Below are positions 8,289 through 17,082 of a stretch of DNA of 64,000 bases, in pieces. Each line of letters opens with the position of its first letter. Position 1 is the first letter of the stretch. A program made the position numbers and the translations under genes. The stretch covers positions 124,001-188,000 of the forward strand of contig NZ_JAHFZZ010000005.1 of NCBI RefSeq assembly GCF_018603905.1. Reading direction: 5' to 3'. The notes beneath the pieces are model-generated. The model saw only the letters and a program-made list of their open reading frames with translations, made no database searches and was not told the DNA's origin. Source of the DNA: Nonomuraea sp. NEAU-A123. Lineage in GTDB: Bacteria > Actinomycetota > Actinomycetes > Streptosporangiales > Streptosporangiaceae.

Positions 8289-8975
8289 GTGACCACCCTC
8301 CTTCTCGTTCGCCATGGGCTTACCGCCCTCACCGGGCCGGTGCTCGCCGGCCGTACTCCCGGAGTGCATCTGAGCGACGCGGGCCGGGCACAGGCCGCGG
8401 CGCTGGCCGGGCGCATCGCGGGGGTCCGGCTCGACGCCATCGTCTCCAGCCCGCTCGAACGCTGCCAGGAGACGGCCCTGGCCGTCGCCGAAGGGCGCGG
8501 CATGGACGTACAGACCGACGAGCGGTTCGTGGAGTGCGGTTACGGAGCGTGGACCGGACGGCCGCTGGCGGAGCTGGCGAAGGAGCCGTTGTGGCAGGTC
8601 GTGCAGGCTCACCCGAGTGCGGTGACATTTCCGGAAGGGGAGGCACTGACCGAAATGCAACACCGGGCCGTGGCCGCCGTACGGGAGTGGAACCAACGCC
8701 TCGGGGGGAAGGGAGTCTACCTGGCCTGCAGTCACGGAGACGTGATCAAGGCGATCGTCGCCGATGCGCTGGGACTCCATCTGGATCACTTTCAACGGAT
8801 AACAGCTGATCCTGCAGCTCTCACCGTCATTCGCTATGCCCCCCTGCGTCCCTTTGTGCTCAGGCTTAACGATATGGGGGAATTGCAGCTTCCCGAGGAT
8901 TCGGAGGAGAAAGACGGGGGAGAAAAACTCACCGGGAGCGATGCCGCCGTCGGCGGTGGACCCGGAACCACGTAA
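8289..8975 (+). CDS. Histidine phosphatase (MSMEG_4193-type phosphoglycerate mutase family)
   Basis: The product is 228 residues from GTG at 8289, placed right before the LLLVRHG phosphohistidine motif. Further motifs are SSPLERCQETA, the Glu region in ERFVECGYGAWTGR and the second catalytic His in ACSHGDVIKAIVAD. The family removes phosphate through a phospho-His intermediate; the substrate is unknown. It opens a conserved actinobacterial operon with DUF3090, the SCO1664-like gene and mshC, matching the recalled Rv2135c-Rv2134c-mshC order in mycobacteria. The C-terminal 40 residues are low-complexity and family-specific. Confidence 0.88.
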   Translation: MTTLLLVRHGLTALTGPVLAGRTPGVHLSDAGRAQAAALAGRIAGVRLDAIVSSPLERCQETALAVAEGRGMDVQTDERFVECGYGAWTGRPLAELAKEPLWQVVQAHPSAVTFPEGEALTEMQHRAVAAVREWNQRLGGKGVYLACSHGDVIKAIVADALGLHLDHFQRITADPAALTVIRYAPLRPFVLRLNDMGELQLPEDSEEKDGGEKLTGSDAAVGGGPGTT

Positions 8976-8984
8976 GGTCAGGCT

Positions 8985-9533
8985 ATGCCGGTCTTCGACT
9001 ACGACCCACCAGAGAGGTTCGTGGCCGGTGCCTTGGGGCAACCGGGCGCACGAGCCTTCTTTCTGCAGGCCAGAGCCGAGGGCAGACTGACCACGGTAGC
9101 GCTGGAGAAACTGCAGGTGGCCGCACTCGCGGGCAGGCTGGACGAGCTGCTCGACGAGGTGCTGCGCCGCAGTGGGGGCACCGCGCACGTGCCTGCCATG
9201 GCGCCCGCCGACCTGACCGACGACAAGCCCCTCGAGGTGCCTGTCAGCGAGGACTTCAGGGTCGGCACCATGGCACTGGCCTGGGATCCCGACACGTCAC
9301 AGGTGGTGATCGAAGCGCAGGAGATCATCGACGAGGAAGCCGTCGAGGCACCCGAGCCCGCCATGCTGCGGGTGCGGATCAGTGCCGGGGTCGCCCGTGC
9401 GTTCACTCAGCGGGCGCTCCAGCTCGTCGCTGCGGGCCGACCGGCGTGTCCCCTTTGCGGACAGCCACTCGACCCCGAGGGACACGTCTGCGTCCGTCTC
9501 AACGGCTATCGCGGGGGTGAGGCGACGTCATGA
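8985..9533 (+). CDS. DUF3090 family protein
   Basis: The product is a 182-residue actinobacterial protein of unknown function. The N-terminal part (FVAGALGQPGARAFFLQARAE) is the DUF3090 signature. The C-terminal part carries a Cys/His cluster, CPLCGQPLDPEGHVC (C155, C158, H167, C169), that looks like a small zinc knuckle. It starts 9 bp after the phosphatase and its stop overlaps the next ATG by 4 bp, so the three genes are almost certainly cotranscribed. Confidence 0.9.
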   Translation: MPVFDYDPPERFVAGALGQPGARAFFLQARAEGRLTTVALEKLQVAALAGRLDELLDEVLRRSGGTAHVPAMAPADLTDDKPLEVPVSEDFRVGTMALAWDPDTSQVVIEAQEIIDEEAVEAPEPAMLRVRISAGVARAFTQRALQLVAAGRPACPLCGQPLDPEGHVCVRLNGYRGGEATS

Positions 9534-10294
9534 GCGCTCCGGAGAGCGAACCGGCTACCAAGCCTTCGCACCCGTCGCCCCTGGAGGACGAGGGGGCGCT
9601 CAAGCTGCTCCGCGACGGCCGCCTGGAGGTCGCGGGCCGCCTCGTCGAGGCGACCAACATGACGCTCTACTGCTCGATCACGCTCGGCGGGCGCACCGCC
9701 GCGTGTGTCTACAAGCCGGTACGCGGCGAGCGCCCGCTCTGGGACTTCCCGGACGGCACGCTGGCCGCCCGTGAGGTCGCGGCGTTCGAGGTCTCCCAGG
9801 CGACCGGCTGGCAGATCGTGCCGCCGACCGTCTACCGGGAGGGCCCGTTCGGCCCCGGCATGTGCCAGCTCTGGATCGACACCGAACGCGAGGTCGACCT
9901 GATGCGCCTGGTACGCAGCCGCAACCCGGTGGTGCGCCGGATGGCGGTGTTCGACGCGGTGATCAACAACGCCGACCGCAAGGGCGGCCACCTGCTGCCG
10001 CTGCCCACCGGCCACGTCTACGGGGTCGACCACGGCGTCTGCTTCTCCGCCGAGGACAAACTACGCACCGTGCTCTGGCAGTGGCGGGGCAAGCCGCTGG
10101 CCCGCGAGGCCGTGGCCACGCTCACCAAACTGGAGCGCGACATCGAGTCGGGTCAGCTCGGCCGCAGGCTGCGCGACCTGCTCACGCTCGCCGAGGTCGA
10201 GGCGACCTGGACCCGGATCAGACGGCTGCTCGAAACCGGCCTGCACCCCTACCCCTCCCGCGACTGGCCGGCCATTCCCTGGCCGCCGATGTAA
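9530..10294 (+). CDS. SCO1664-family protein with PI 3/4-kinase-like fold
   Basis: The product is 254 residues. Kinase-like features are a glycine-poor nucleotide loop region with VYKPVRGERPLWDFPDG, the VFDAVINNADRKGGHLL catalytic-loop-like segment (N/D/R) and VYGVDHGVCFS as a metal-binding-like Asp motif. These resemble the phosphatidylinositol kinase/HipA superfamily, but the substrate is unknown. It is coupled to DUF3090 by an ATGA overlap. The conserved linkage to mshC suggests a role linked to mycothiol or redox, which is inference only. Confidence 0.85.
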   Translation: MSAPESEPATKPSHPSPLEDEGALKLLRDGRLEVAGRLVEATNMTLYCSITLGGRTAACVYKPVRGERPLWDFPDGTLAAREVAAFEVSQATGWQIVPPTVYREGPFGPGMCQLWIDTEREVDLMRLVRSRNPVVRRMAVFDAVINNADRKGGHLLPLPTGHVYGVDHGVCFSAEDKLRTVLWQWRGKPLAREAVATLTKLERDIESGQLGRRLRDLLTLAEVEATWTRIRRLLETGLHPYPSRDWPAIPWPPM

Positions 10295-10344
10295 ACGGCC
10301 ATCCCCTGGCGGCCGTGGTAAATCCGTTTACTACGCTTTGCCTT

Positions 10345-10995
10345 ATGTGCACGGTGATCGTGAAGACGGGCCGGCCCCTGACGCTGATGGGCGTGCGAGA
10401 CGAGTTCGCCGACCGGCCCTGGGAGGGGCCGGGAGAGCACTGGCCCGAACACCCCGGCGTGCTGGGCGGGCGCGACCTCAAGGCGGGCGGCACCTGGCTG
10501 GCCGTCGACTCCGCCAGGCGCCGCGCGGCCGCCCTCCTCAACGGGCACGGCCGGCCCGCTCCCGAGACCACCAGGACCTCCCGCGGCGACCTGCCGCTCC
10601 TCGCCGTCGAGGCCGACGACCTGCCCGACGTCGACCTGACCCGCTATGACCCCTTCCACCTGCTGCTCGCCGACCCGACGCGGGCGCGCCTGTTCAGCTG
10701 GGACGGGGAACGGCTCAGCACCTCCGAGGTGCCCGACGGCACCAGCATGATCGTCAACACCGGCCTCAACCCGGAACACGAACGGGTGGCCGCCTACCGC
10801 TCGCGCTTCGAGAGCTCCGCCGACTGGCGCGAGCTCATCGCCGCCGCCCCCTCAGCCGACCCGTCGGCCCTGATCCTCCGGCACGAGCTGCCCGATGGCC
10901 GCGTCTTCGCCTCGCTGTCCGTCACCCTGGTCACGCTGGCGCCGGAGGGTGTGACGCACGAGTTCACGGACCTGACCGCTGATCGGGACGGATAG
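10345..10995 (+). CDS. NRDE/TANGO2-like protein
   Basis: The product is 216 residues starting MCTVIV, with Cys2 available as an N-terminal nucleophile-type residue. The motif [14 protein letters not shown] is the NRDE signature with Val in place of the first Asn. GGTWLAVD and a C-terminal region with [17 protein letters not shown] are also family features. TANGO2 relatives are thought to handle haem or lipids, but bacterial members have no firm role. It sits between the SCO1664-like gene and mshC, where I do not recall it in the mycobacterial order. It may be cotranscribed, as the gap to mshC is 10 bp. Confidence 0.83.
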   Translation: MCTVIVKTGRPLTLMGVRDEFADRPWEGPGEHWPEHPGVLGGRDLKAGGTWLAVDSARRRAAALLNGHGRPAPETTRTSRGDLPLLAVEADDLPDVDLTRYDPFHLLLADPTRARLFSWDGERLSTSEVPDGTSMIVNTGLNPEHERVAAYRSRFESSADWRELIAAAPSADPSALILRHELPDGRVFASLSVTLVTLAPEGVTHEFTDLTADRDG

Positions 10996-11005
10996 GCTCA
11001 AAGGC

Positions 11006-12229
11006 ATGAGATCGTGGTCTGCCCCCACCATTCCCGCTCTTCCCGGTGAGAGCGTCCCACTGCGGCTCTACGACACGGCGGCCGGGCAGGTCCGGCAGAC
11101 CGATCCGGGTCCGACCGCCCGCATGTACGTGTGCGGCATCACCCCCTACGACGCCACCCACCTGGGCCACGCCAACACCTACCTGGCCTTCGACATGGTC
11201 GGCAGGCTCTGGCGCGACGCGGGCCACGAGGTGCACTACACCCAGAACGCCACGGACGTCGACGACCCGCTCCTGGAACGCGCCGCGCAGACCGGCATCA
11301 CCTGGCAGCATCTGGCCGAGCGGGAGATCGAGCTGTTCCGCACCGACATGGAGGCGCTGCGCATCGTGCCGCCGCGCGAGTACGTCGGCGTGACCGAGGT
11401 CGTCGGCGGGGTGGCCGAGCTGATCGCCAAGCTGGCGGCCAAGGGCGTCACGTACGAGCTCGACGGCGACGTCTACTTCAGCGTGGCCGACGCGCCCAAG
11501 TTCGGGCAGGTGTCCGGCTACAGCGAGGAGCGGATGATCGAGCTGTTCGCCGAGCGCGGCGGCGACCCCGGCAGGACCGGCAAGCGTCACCCGCTCGACT
11601 GGCTGCTCTGGCGGGCCGAGCGGCCCGGCGAGCCGGCCTGGGAGTCGACGCTCGGCCGCGGCCGGCCCGGCTGGCACATCGAGTGCACCGCCATCGCCCT
11701 CGACAACCTGGGCGCCGGCTACGACGTGGCGGGTGGCGGCACCGACCTGATCTTCCCGCACCACGAGTGCGGCGCCTCCGAGGGGCACGCGGCCACCGGG
11801 GAGTGGCCGTTCGCCAAGTTCTACACGCACGCCGGGATGGTGGCGCTCGACGGCGAGAAGATGTCGAAGTCCAAGGGCAACCTGGTCTTCGTCTCCAAGC
11901 TGCGAGGCGTGCACGACCCGATGGGGATCCGGCTCGTGCTGCTCGCCCACCACTACCGCGAGGACTGGGAGTACGTCCCGGCCCAGCTCGCCGCGGCCGA
12001 GGCCCGGCTGGCCGTCTGGCGCTCGGCCGTCGGGATGGCCGCGGCGCCCGACGCGGCCGGGCTGCTGGCGCAGGTACGCGAACGGCTCGCCGACGACCTG
12101 GACACGCCGGGCGCGCTGGCCGCCGTCGACGCCTGGGCCGAACGGGCCCTGTCGGGCGACGGCTCGGACCCGACGGCACCGGCCCTGGTCCGCGACCTGA
12201 CCGACGCCCTGCTGGGCGTCGCGCTCTAG
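11006..12229 (+). CDS. mshC: Cysteine:glucosaminyl-inositol ligase MshC
   Basis: The product is 407 residues with class I tRNA-synthetase architecture: a zinc-ligand region [10 protein letters not shown] (C43), the HIGH-equivalent HLGH (52-55), [22 protein letters not shown] and KMSKS (285-289). It joins cysteine to GlcN-inositol using ATP, the third step of mycothiol synthesis. It differs from cysteinyl-tRNA synthetase by lacking the long anticodon-binding tail. It is the last gene of the phosphatase-DUF3090-SCO1664-NRDE operon. Its presence confirms a mycothiol-using actinobacterium. Confidence 0.95.
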   Translation: MRSWSAPTIPALPGESVPLRLYDTAAGQVRQTDPGPTARMYVCGITPYDATHLGHANTYLAFDMVGRLWRDAGHEVHYTQNATDVDDPLLERAAQTGITWQHLAEREIELFRTDMEALRIVPPREYVGVTEVVGGVAELIAKLAAKGVTYELDGDVYFSVADAPKFGQVSGYSEERMIELFAERGGDPGRTGKRHPLDWLLWRAERPGEPAWESTLGRGRPGWHIECTAIALDNLGAGYDVAGGGTDLIFPHHECGASEGHAATGEWPFAKFYTHAGMVALDGEKMSKSKGNLVFVSKLRGVHDPMGIRLVLLAHHYREDWEYVPAQLAAAEARLAVWRSAVGMAAAPDAAGLLAQVRERLADDLDTPGALAAVDAWAERALSGDGSDPTAPALVRDLTDALLGVAL

Positions 12230-12283
12230 AGAGGACAGCCCGGCGTTCGCGCACCGTGGCCGCGTGGTCATCGACCCTTGTGC

Positions 12284-13483
12284 TCACCCCCCAAGTGCGG
12301 CGAGGCGGCATACCTTGCCGTCGATCACCTGCCCGTACACGGCCTCGGTCTGTTCGGCGACGCGCGCCCAGCCGTACCTCTCCTGAGCGCGGCGTGCCCC
12401 CGCCGCGCCGATCGCCTTGCGCCGGTCCTCGTCGGTGAGCAGGTCGCGCAGGGCCCTGGCCAGTGCTCGCGGGCGGCGCGGCGGCACCAGCACGCCGCAG
12501 CCGGCGACCGTGTCGAGGTGCCCGCCGACCCCGGAGGCCACGACCGGCACGCCGCACGCCATCGCCTCGATCGCCACCATGCCGAACGGCTCGTACCAGG
12601 GCACGCAGACCACCACGTCCGCCGAGCGCATGAGCGCCGGGACGTGGGCGCGGGGGACGCTGCCGATCACGTGCACCCGGTCCCCGACGCCGCATCCGGC
12701 GGCCAGTTCGCGCAGCCGTACCGACTCCTCGCCGTCCTGGTGCCCGCCGGCGATGACCAGGTCGGCCTCGGGAAGCCGGCGCATGGCCTGGATCACCGTG
12801 TCGACGCCCTTGCGCGGCACCTGGCGGCCGATGCTGAGCACCATCGGACGCCGGGTACCCGCTCCGGCGCGCGGCGCGACCGGGCCCTGGGGGCAGAACT
12901 CGGTCAGGTCCACGCCGCACGGCACCACCGCGATGCGCTGCTCGGGCACGCCCATCGCGCGCAGTTCGTTCACTTCGTCGCCGCAGGTGGCGAGCACCGC
13001 GTCGGCGCGGGCGCCGATCTCGCGCTCGGTCGCGAGTCGGTGCGCGGGGCTGGTGTCGGCCGGACCCTGCCAGCGCCGCTTGACCGTGCCCAGCGCGTGG
13101 AACGTCTGCACCACCGGTACGTCCTCGGAGGCCTGCAGGGCCGCCTGGCCGCTCATCCAGAAGTGCGCGTGCGCGACGTCGGGCCGGCGCACGGCCCAGC
13201 GATCGGCGAGACGGTCGGTGAACTCCGGCATGTACCGCGGGAGCTCGTCCTTCGGGATCGGAACCGCGGGGCCGGCCGTGACGTACTCGACCGTGACGCC
13301 GGGTGCCAGGGGCACCGAGTCCGGCTGGGCCGGATCGGAGCGGCGGGTGTGGACGACGACCGTGTGCCCGCGCTCCCCCAGCGCGACGGCCAGCGCGGCG
13401 ACGTAGACGTTCTGGCCGCCGGAGTCGACGCTGCCGATCGCGGCCAGGGGGTCCGCGTGTTCAGAGATCAGATCGACATTCAC
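12284..13483 (-). CDS. Family 4 glycosyltransferase
   Basis: The product is 399 residues from GTG. The N-terminal domain has GSVDSGGQNVYVAALA (acceptor-side glycine loop) and PDVAHAHFWMSG. The C-terminal GT-B domain has LSIGRQVPRKGVDTVI and the E-x7-E donor motif in PWYEPFGMVAIEAMACG. It transfers an activated sugar onto an unknown acceptor. It differs from MshA in context, lying beside the remains of a GT9 gene and a heptose-phosphatase-like gene, so it probably belonged to a surface-glycan locus. Its start overlaps what would be the intact end of the decayed GT9 frame. Confidence 0.88.
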   Translation of the reverse strand: MNVDLISEHADPLAAIGSVDSGGQNVYVAALAVALGERGHTVVVHTRRSDPAQPDSVPLAPGVTVEYVTAGPAVPIPKDELPRYMPEFTDRLADRWAVRRPDVAHAHFWMSGQAALQASEDVPVVQTFHALGTVKRRWQGPADTSPAHRLATEREIGARADAVLATCGDEVNELRAMGVPEQRIAVVPCGVDLTEFCPQGPVAPRAGAGTRRPMVLSIGRQVPRKGVDTVIQAMRRLPEADLVIAGGHQDGEESVRLRELAAGCGVGDRVHVIGSVPRAHVPALMRSADVVVCVPWYEPFGMVAIEAMACGVPVVASGVGGHLDTVAGCGVLVPPRRPRALARALRDLLTDEDRRKAIGAAGARRAQERYGWARVAEQTEAVYGQVIDGKVCRLAALGG

Positions 13484-14082
13484 TGGTCAGCTCCCTCACT
13501 GCTTTGACCACCTGCTCGCTTGTCACCTGTGACAGACCTGGGTGCCCGGGGGCAGAGACAGGACAACCGGGGGGCGAACAGGCTCACGGCAGGCGTACCG
13601 ACTGCGGCTGCCAGGTGCGCGGGGCCGGTGTTTCCGGCCACGAGCGCGCCGGCCCGCTCGATGAGGGCTGCCAGCTGTGAGAGCGTCGTTCTACCGCCGA
13701 GGTCGACCGCAACATCGTGGGCGACATAGGCGGTGAGCTCGCGCTCCTTGCCTGTCACGACGACCCGGTGCCCGTCTTCGGCCAGCTCCCGGACCGCTTG
13801 CCGATGCCGCTCGGCAGGCCAGGTCCTGGCGGGTGCTGACGTCCCCGGGTGGATCACTACGTACGCGCCTTCACCGGCGCCTGTGCCGGTATCTATAAGG
13901 TTCCCGATAACGTTCCCAATATCCGGAAGTGGTGGGCGGACAGCGAGTTTTCCCTGATCATCGGGCGGTAATTCGAACCCGGCGGCCCAGCGCCCGCGGG
14001 CCGAACTCGGAGCCAGGGGCCAGGAAAGATCGCATTGCTGCCGAGAAATCTCATCGACTTTGGCTACCGAGAGAAGTGGATC
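13461..14082 (-). pseudogene. Remnant of a GT9 (heptosyltransferase-like) glycosyltransferase
   Basis: Reading the minus strand, the C-terminal half of a GT9 enzyme is clear: AGFELPPDDQGKLAVRPPLPD, VVIHPGTSAPARTWP, GHRVVVTGKERELTAYV and AGNTGPAHLAAAVGTPAVSLFAP. The N-terminal acceptor half (about 130 residues) is missing, with an in-frame TGA at 14083-14085 upstream. After VSLFAP the frame jumps. The expected GT9 ending (APGHPGLSQVTSEQVVKAV and so on) is readable in another frame down to a stop at 13461, so about 40 codons were lost with a shift. The intact end would have overlapped the GT4 start. It cannot make a functional GT-B enzyme. Confidence 0.75.
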
Positions 14083-14085
14083 TCA

Positions 14086-14206
14086 AACCTGGGACGCCCT
14101 GACGCGGCGGGGGAACAGGCCGAGGGCTCTGCGGTTGGTCACGCTGAGTAGTTGTTTGTGGAGGGGGCTCCCGGGTAGCTGGGCGGCAGCGCGACGGAGG
14201 TGAAAG
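14086..14206 (-). pseudogene. Possible C-terminal fragment of a further gene of the glycan cluster
   Basis: In the frame ending at the TGA at 14083 lies a basic segment (AAAQLPGSPLHKQLLSV, then TNRRALGLFPRRVRAS) that looks like the extreme C-terminus of a protein, perhaps a glycosyltransferase. The upstream part is replaced by the oppositely oriented GmhB-like gene. It may simply be noise opposite a coding start; confidence is low. Confidence 0.3.
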
Positions 14207-14812
14207 GTGTTCGAACCACGACGTCCCGGGGCTGTGCTCTTCGACCGGGACGGAACCCTGATCAAAGACGTCCCCTACAACGGTGACCCGGCGCGGGTCG
14301 AGCCGATGCCGGGCGCGAGGGAGGCGCTGGTGCGCCTGCGCCGGGCCGACGTGCAGGTGGCGGTGGTCACCAACCAGTCGGGCGTGGCCAAGGGCCTGCT
14401 CACGCCGGACGAGATGGATCAGGTGAACGCCAGGGTCGAGGAGCTCCTCGGCCCGTTCGACGCGTGGGCCATCTGCGTGCACGACGACACCGACGGCTGT
14501 ACCTGCCGCAAGCCCGCGCCGGGGCTGGTGATCAGGGCGGCGGCCGTCCTCGACGTCAGCCCGCGCGACTGCGTCGTGGTGGGCGACATCGGCAGGGACA
14601 TGGAGGCGGCCAGGGCCGCGGGGGCCAGAGGCATCCTGGTGCCGAGCGGCCAGACCCGCGCGGAGGAGATCCAGCAGGCCGCCGAGGTGGCCGAGGACCT
14701 GTCCGACCTCGCGGACCGCGTGCTGAGCGCCGTCGCCGAGGCCGGCGGGGTGGCTTCCGGGAGGGTGCGCTCCGCGGTCTGGTCACCGGTGGTGGGCTGG
14801 AGCCGCTGGTGA
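14207..14812 (+). CDS. GmhB-like HAD phosphatase (heptose bisphosphate phosphatase type)
   Basis: The product is 201 residues from GTG, preceded by GGAGGTGAAA, which decides the start. HAD-IIIA motifs are LFDRDGTL (nucleophile Asp), VVTNQSGVAKG and GDIGRDMEAARAAG. The zinc loop is CVHDDTDGCTCRKP, the C-x-H..C-x-C pattern of GmhB. GmhB removes the 7-phosphate from D-glycero-manno-heptose 1,7-bisphosphate on the way to NDP-heptose. The other heptose genes (hldE, gmhA, epimerase) are not in the window. With the decayed GT9 next door it may be a survivor of a reduced heptose locus or may have another sugar phosphate substrate. Confidence 0.8.
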   Translation: MFEPRRPGAVLFDRDGTLIKDVPYNGDPARVEPMPGAREALVRLRRADVQVAVVTNQSGVAKGLLTPDEMDQVNARVEELLGPFDAWAICVHDDTDGCTCRKPAPGLVIRAAAVLDVSPRDCVVVGDIGRDMEAARAAGARGILVPSGQTRAEEIQQAAEVAEDLSDLADRVLSAVAEAGGVASGRVRSAVWSPVVGWSRW

Positions 14813-14980
14813 GGAAGACGATCGAGGCCGGCCGGGGTTGACCGCGTAAAAACTTCGTCAACCACCCGGAGCTCACCGCCGCGGCAGCGGCGCGTTACGG
14901 GCTGACCAGGATTCCTGGCCGATTGGGATCTACTTTTTGCGGAGGTATGACCGGAAAAAGGAGGGGTAGGGGCCTCCAAC

Positions 14981-15262
14981 ATGATGATGATGGATTGGTC
15001 GCGTAAGGCGTCCTGCCTGGTCGTAGACCCGGAATTGTTCTTCCCGATCTCGCCCGAAGGGCCGGGCCACGCGCAAGTCGAGCGGGCCAAGGTCGTCTGC
15101 CGCGGCTGCCCGGTACGCGAGCCCTGCCTCGACTACGCGCTCAGCACCGGACAGACCTACGGAGTCTGGGGCGGCACCGACCCGTCACAGCGGCGAGAAC
15201 TCATCCTGACATCACCTCAGCGAGAAAGCGTTGGCGCTCGCCGTCCTCGAGACGGTCGCTGA
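14981..15262 (+). CDS. WhiB-family iron-sulfur transcription regulator
   Basis: The product is 93 residues starting with four consecutive Met codons; AAAGGAGGGG lies upstream. The four Fe-S cysteines are visible: one in KASCLVVDP, then CRGCPVREPC (C-x2-C-x5-C), followed by the G(V/I)WGG turn (YGVWGGTDPSQRR). PELFFPI after the first Cys resembles WhiB1/WblE-type members. WhiB proteins bind a 4Fe-4S cluster and usually sigma-A to control transcription in response to NO or redox. The 3' end overlaps the convergent def gene by 62 bp, so the C-terminal tail is encoded opposite deformylase. Confidence 0.9.
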   Translation: MMMMDWSRKASCLVVDPELFFPISPEGPGHAQVERAKVVCRGCPVREPCLDYALSTGQTYGVWGGTDPSQRRELILTSPQRESVGARRPRDGR

Positions 15263-15683
15263 ACAGCACGCCGTCGAGGTGATCGACCTCGTGCTGCAGC
15301 ACCCTGGCGAGCACACCCAGCGCCCGCACGGTGACGGGCTTGCCGAACGCGTCGCGGCCACGAGCCATGACCATGTACGAACGTTCCAGCGGCCACCACA
15401 GGCCCGGCGCCGACAGGCACGCCTCGTCCGCCGTGATACGCCGCTCGGACAGCTCCAGCCGCGGATTGACCAGGCACCCTGACTTGCCGTCGTAGGAGTA
15501 GACGACGACACGCAGCGGCACCCCGATCTGGGGTGCGGCCAGGCCGGCGCGGCCGGCTCCCGCGCGCATCGTCGCTGTCAGGGACTTGACCAGCCCCCGG
15601 AGCTCCCGGTCGAAGTCGTGAACCGGCGCCGCCACCGAACGGAGCACCGGATCGCTGAACACACGGATAGGGCGGACTGTCAC
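15201..15683 (-). CDS. def: Peptide deformylase
   Basis: The product is 160 residues with the three deformylase motifs: GLAAPQIG (47-54), EACLS (87-91, with Ala replacing the usual Gly next to metal-ligand C89) and QHEVDHLDG (metal His131/His135, Glu132). It removes the N-formyl group from nascent proteins. Actinobacteria often carry several deformylases, so this may be a paralogue; no fmt gene is adjacent. It is convergent with and overlapping whiB. Confidence 0.93.
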   Translation of the reverse strand: MTVRPIRVFSDPVLRSVAAPVHDFDRELRGLVKSLTATMRAGAGRAGLAAPQIGVPLRVVVYSYDGKSGCLVNPRLELSERRITADEACLSAPGLWWPLERSYMVMARGRDAFGKPVTVRALGVLARVLQHEVDHLDGVLFSDRLEDGERQRFLAEVMSG

Positions 15684-15909
15684 CGCAACTCCCCGATTGG
15701 TCGCGTCGTCTGGGGAGAGGCTTCCCGCGCGCCTTCAGGATCAACCGTCGGGATTCTGGGTTGTAGCACAGCGGTAACAAGGGAGACCCAGGGGCGAAAC
15801 CGCCCGAAAGCACTATCTATTCTGTGATCTCACTTCCGGCTCATGGGCCTGTGATGCTTGGCCGGGTGCTCGGGGCCCGGCCAAGCCCACCACTACAGGA
15901 GGTGTTCGC

Positions 15910-17082
15910 GTGAGCGCGCTTCCCCTCGACGAACCGGCGCGAGCGCTGGAGACGGCGCCGGACGCGCTGTCCGGCTTCACCGTCGGCGTGACCGCCACCC
16001 GGCGGCGCGAGGAGTTCGGCGCGCTGCTCGAACGGCGCGGCGCGCGGGTGGTGAGCGCGCCCGCCATCAGGCTGGTGCCGCTCTCCGAGGACTCCGACCT
16101 GCTGGCCGCCACCCGGCTCAGCCTGGCCGGGCCGGTGGACGACGTGGTCATCACCACCGGCGTCGGCTTCCGCGGCTGGATGGCCGCGGCCGAGGGCTGG
16201 GGCCTGTCCGCCGACCTGGCCGACCACCTGACCAAGGCCCGCCTGCTCACCCGCGGCCCCAAGGCCAGGGGAGCGGTGCGCGCCGCCGGGCTGAACGACC
16301 ACTGGACCCCCGCCACCGAGTCCTGCGAGGAGGTCAAGCAGTACCTCCTGGCCCAGGACCTGCACGGACGCCGCATCGCGGTGCAGCAGCACGGCGAGCC
16401 GCTGACGGAGTTCGTCGCCGTGCTGCGGGAGGCCGGGGCCGAGGTGATCGAGATCCCGGTGTACCGGTGGTTGCCGTACCGCGACCCCTCGCCGCTGCGC
16501 CGCCTCATCACCCAGACGCTGTCCGGCGCCGTGGACGCCGTGGCCTTCACCAGCGCGCCCGCCGTACACGCCATGCTCGGCGCCGCCCGGGCCGAAGGGC
16601 TGGAGGAGCAGTTGCTGGCGGCGTTCGGCGACCGCGTCGTGGCCGCCTGCGTCGGTCCGGTCACCGCCGGGCCCCTGGTCACGCGGGGGGTACGCACGCT
16701 GCAGCCCGACCGGGCGCGTCTCGGCGCGCTGGCCAGAGTGCTGGCCAGGCACCTGCCGGAACACGGCGTCACCCGGCTGGAGGCCGGCGGGCACCGGCTG
16801 GAGATCCGCGGGCACGCGGTCGTCGTCGACGGCGAACTCAGGCCGCTGCCACCCGCGCCGATGGCCGTGCTCAAGCGCCTGGCCGACAAGCCCGGCCATG
16901 TGGTCTCCCGCACCGACCTGCGTACCGTGCTGCCGGGCAGCCTGTCGCGCGACTCGGCGGAGCACGCGGTGGAGATGGCGATCACGCGGCTGCGGCGCGC
17001 GCTCGGACCCAGCGGGATCGTCGAGACGGTGGTCAAACGGGGCTACCGGCTCGCCTGCACCCACGAGGCGGCGTCCCTGTGA
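15910..17082 (+). CDS. hemD: Uroporphyrinogen-III synthase fused to a winged-helix DNA-binding domain
   Basis: The product is 390 residues from GTG with GGAGGTG upstream. Residues about 20-280 are HemD-like (VGVTATRRREEFGALLERRGA, VVITTGVGFRGW, RIAVQQHGEP, VAFTSAPAVHAML, CVGPVTAG). Residues about 295-385 are an OmpR/PhoB-type winged helix (PMAVLKRLADKPGHVVSRTDL, HAVEMAITRLRRALG, VVKRGYRL). HemD cyclises hydroxymethylbilane to uroporphyrinogen III. This fusion is known in actinobacteria near nitrite/sulfite assimilation genes and may act as a regulator. It overlaps the chelatase gene by 4 bp. Confidence 0.92.
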   Translation: MSALPLDEPARALETAPDALSGFTVGVTATRRREEFGALLERRGARVVSAPAIRLVPLSEDSDLLAATRLSLAGPVDDVVITTGVGFRGWMAAAEGWGLSADLADHLTKARLLTRGPKARGAVRAAGLNDHWTPATESCEEVKQYLLAQDLHGRRIAVQQHGEPLTEFVAVLREAGAEVIEIPVYRWLPYRDPSPLRRLITQTLSGAVDAVAFTSAPAVHAMLGAARAEGLEEQLLAAFGDRVVAACVGPVTAGPLVTRGVRTLQPDRARLGALARVLARHLPEHGVTRLEAGGHRLEIRGHAVVVDGELRPLPPAPMAVLKRLADKPGHVVSRTDLRTVLPGSLSRDSAEHAVEMAITRLRRALGPSGIVETVVKRGYRLACTHEAASL

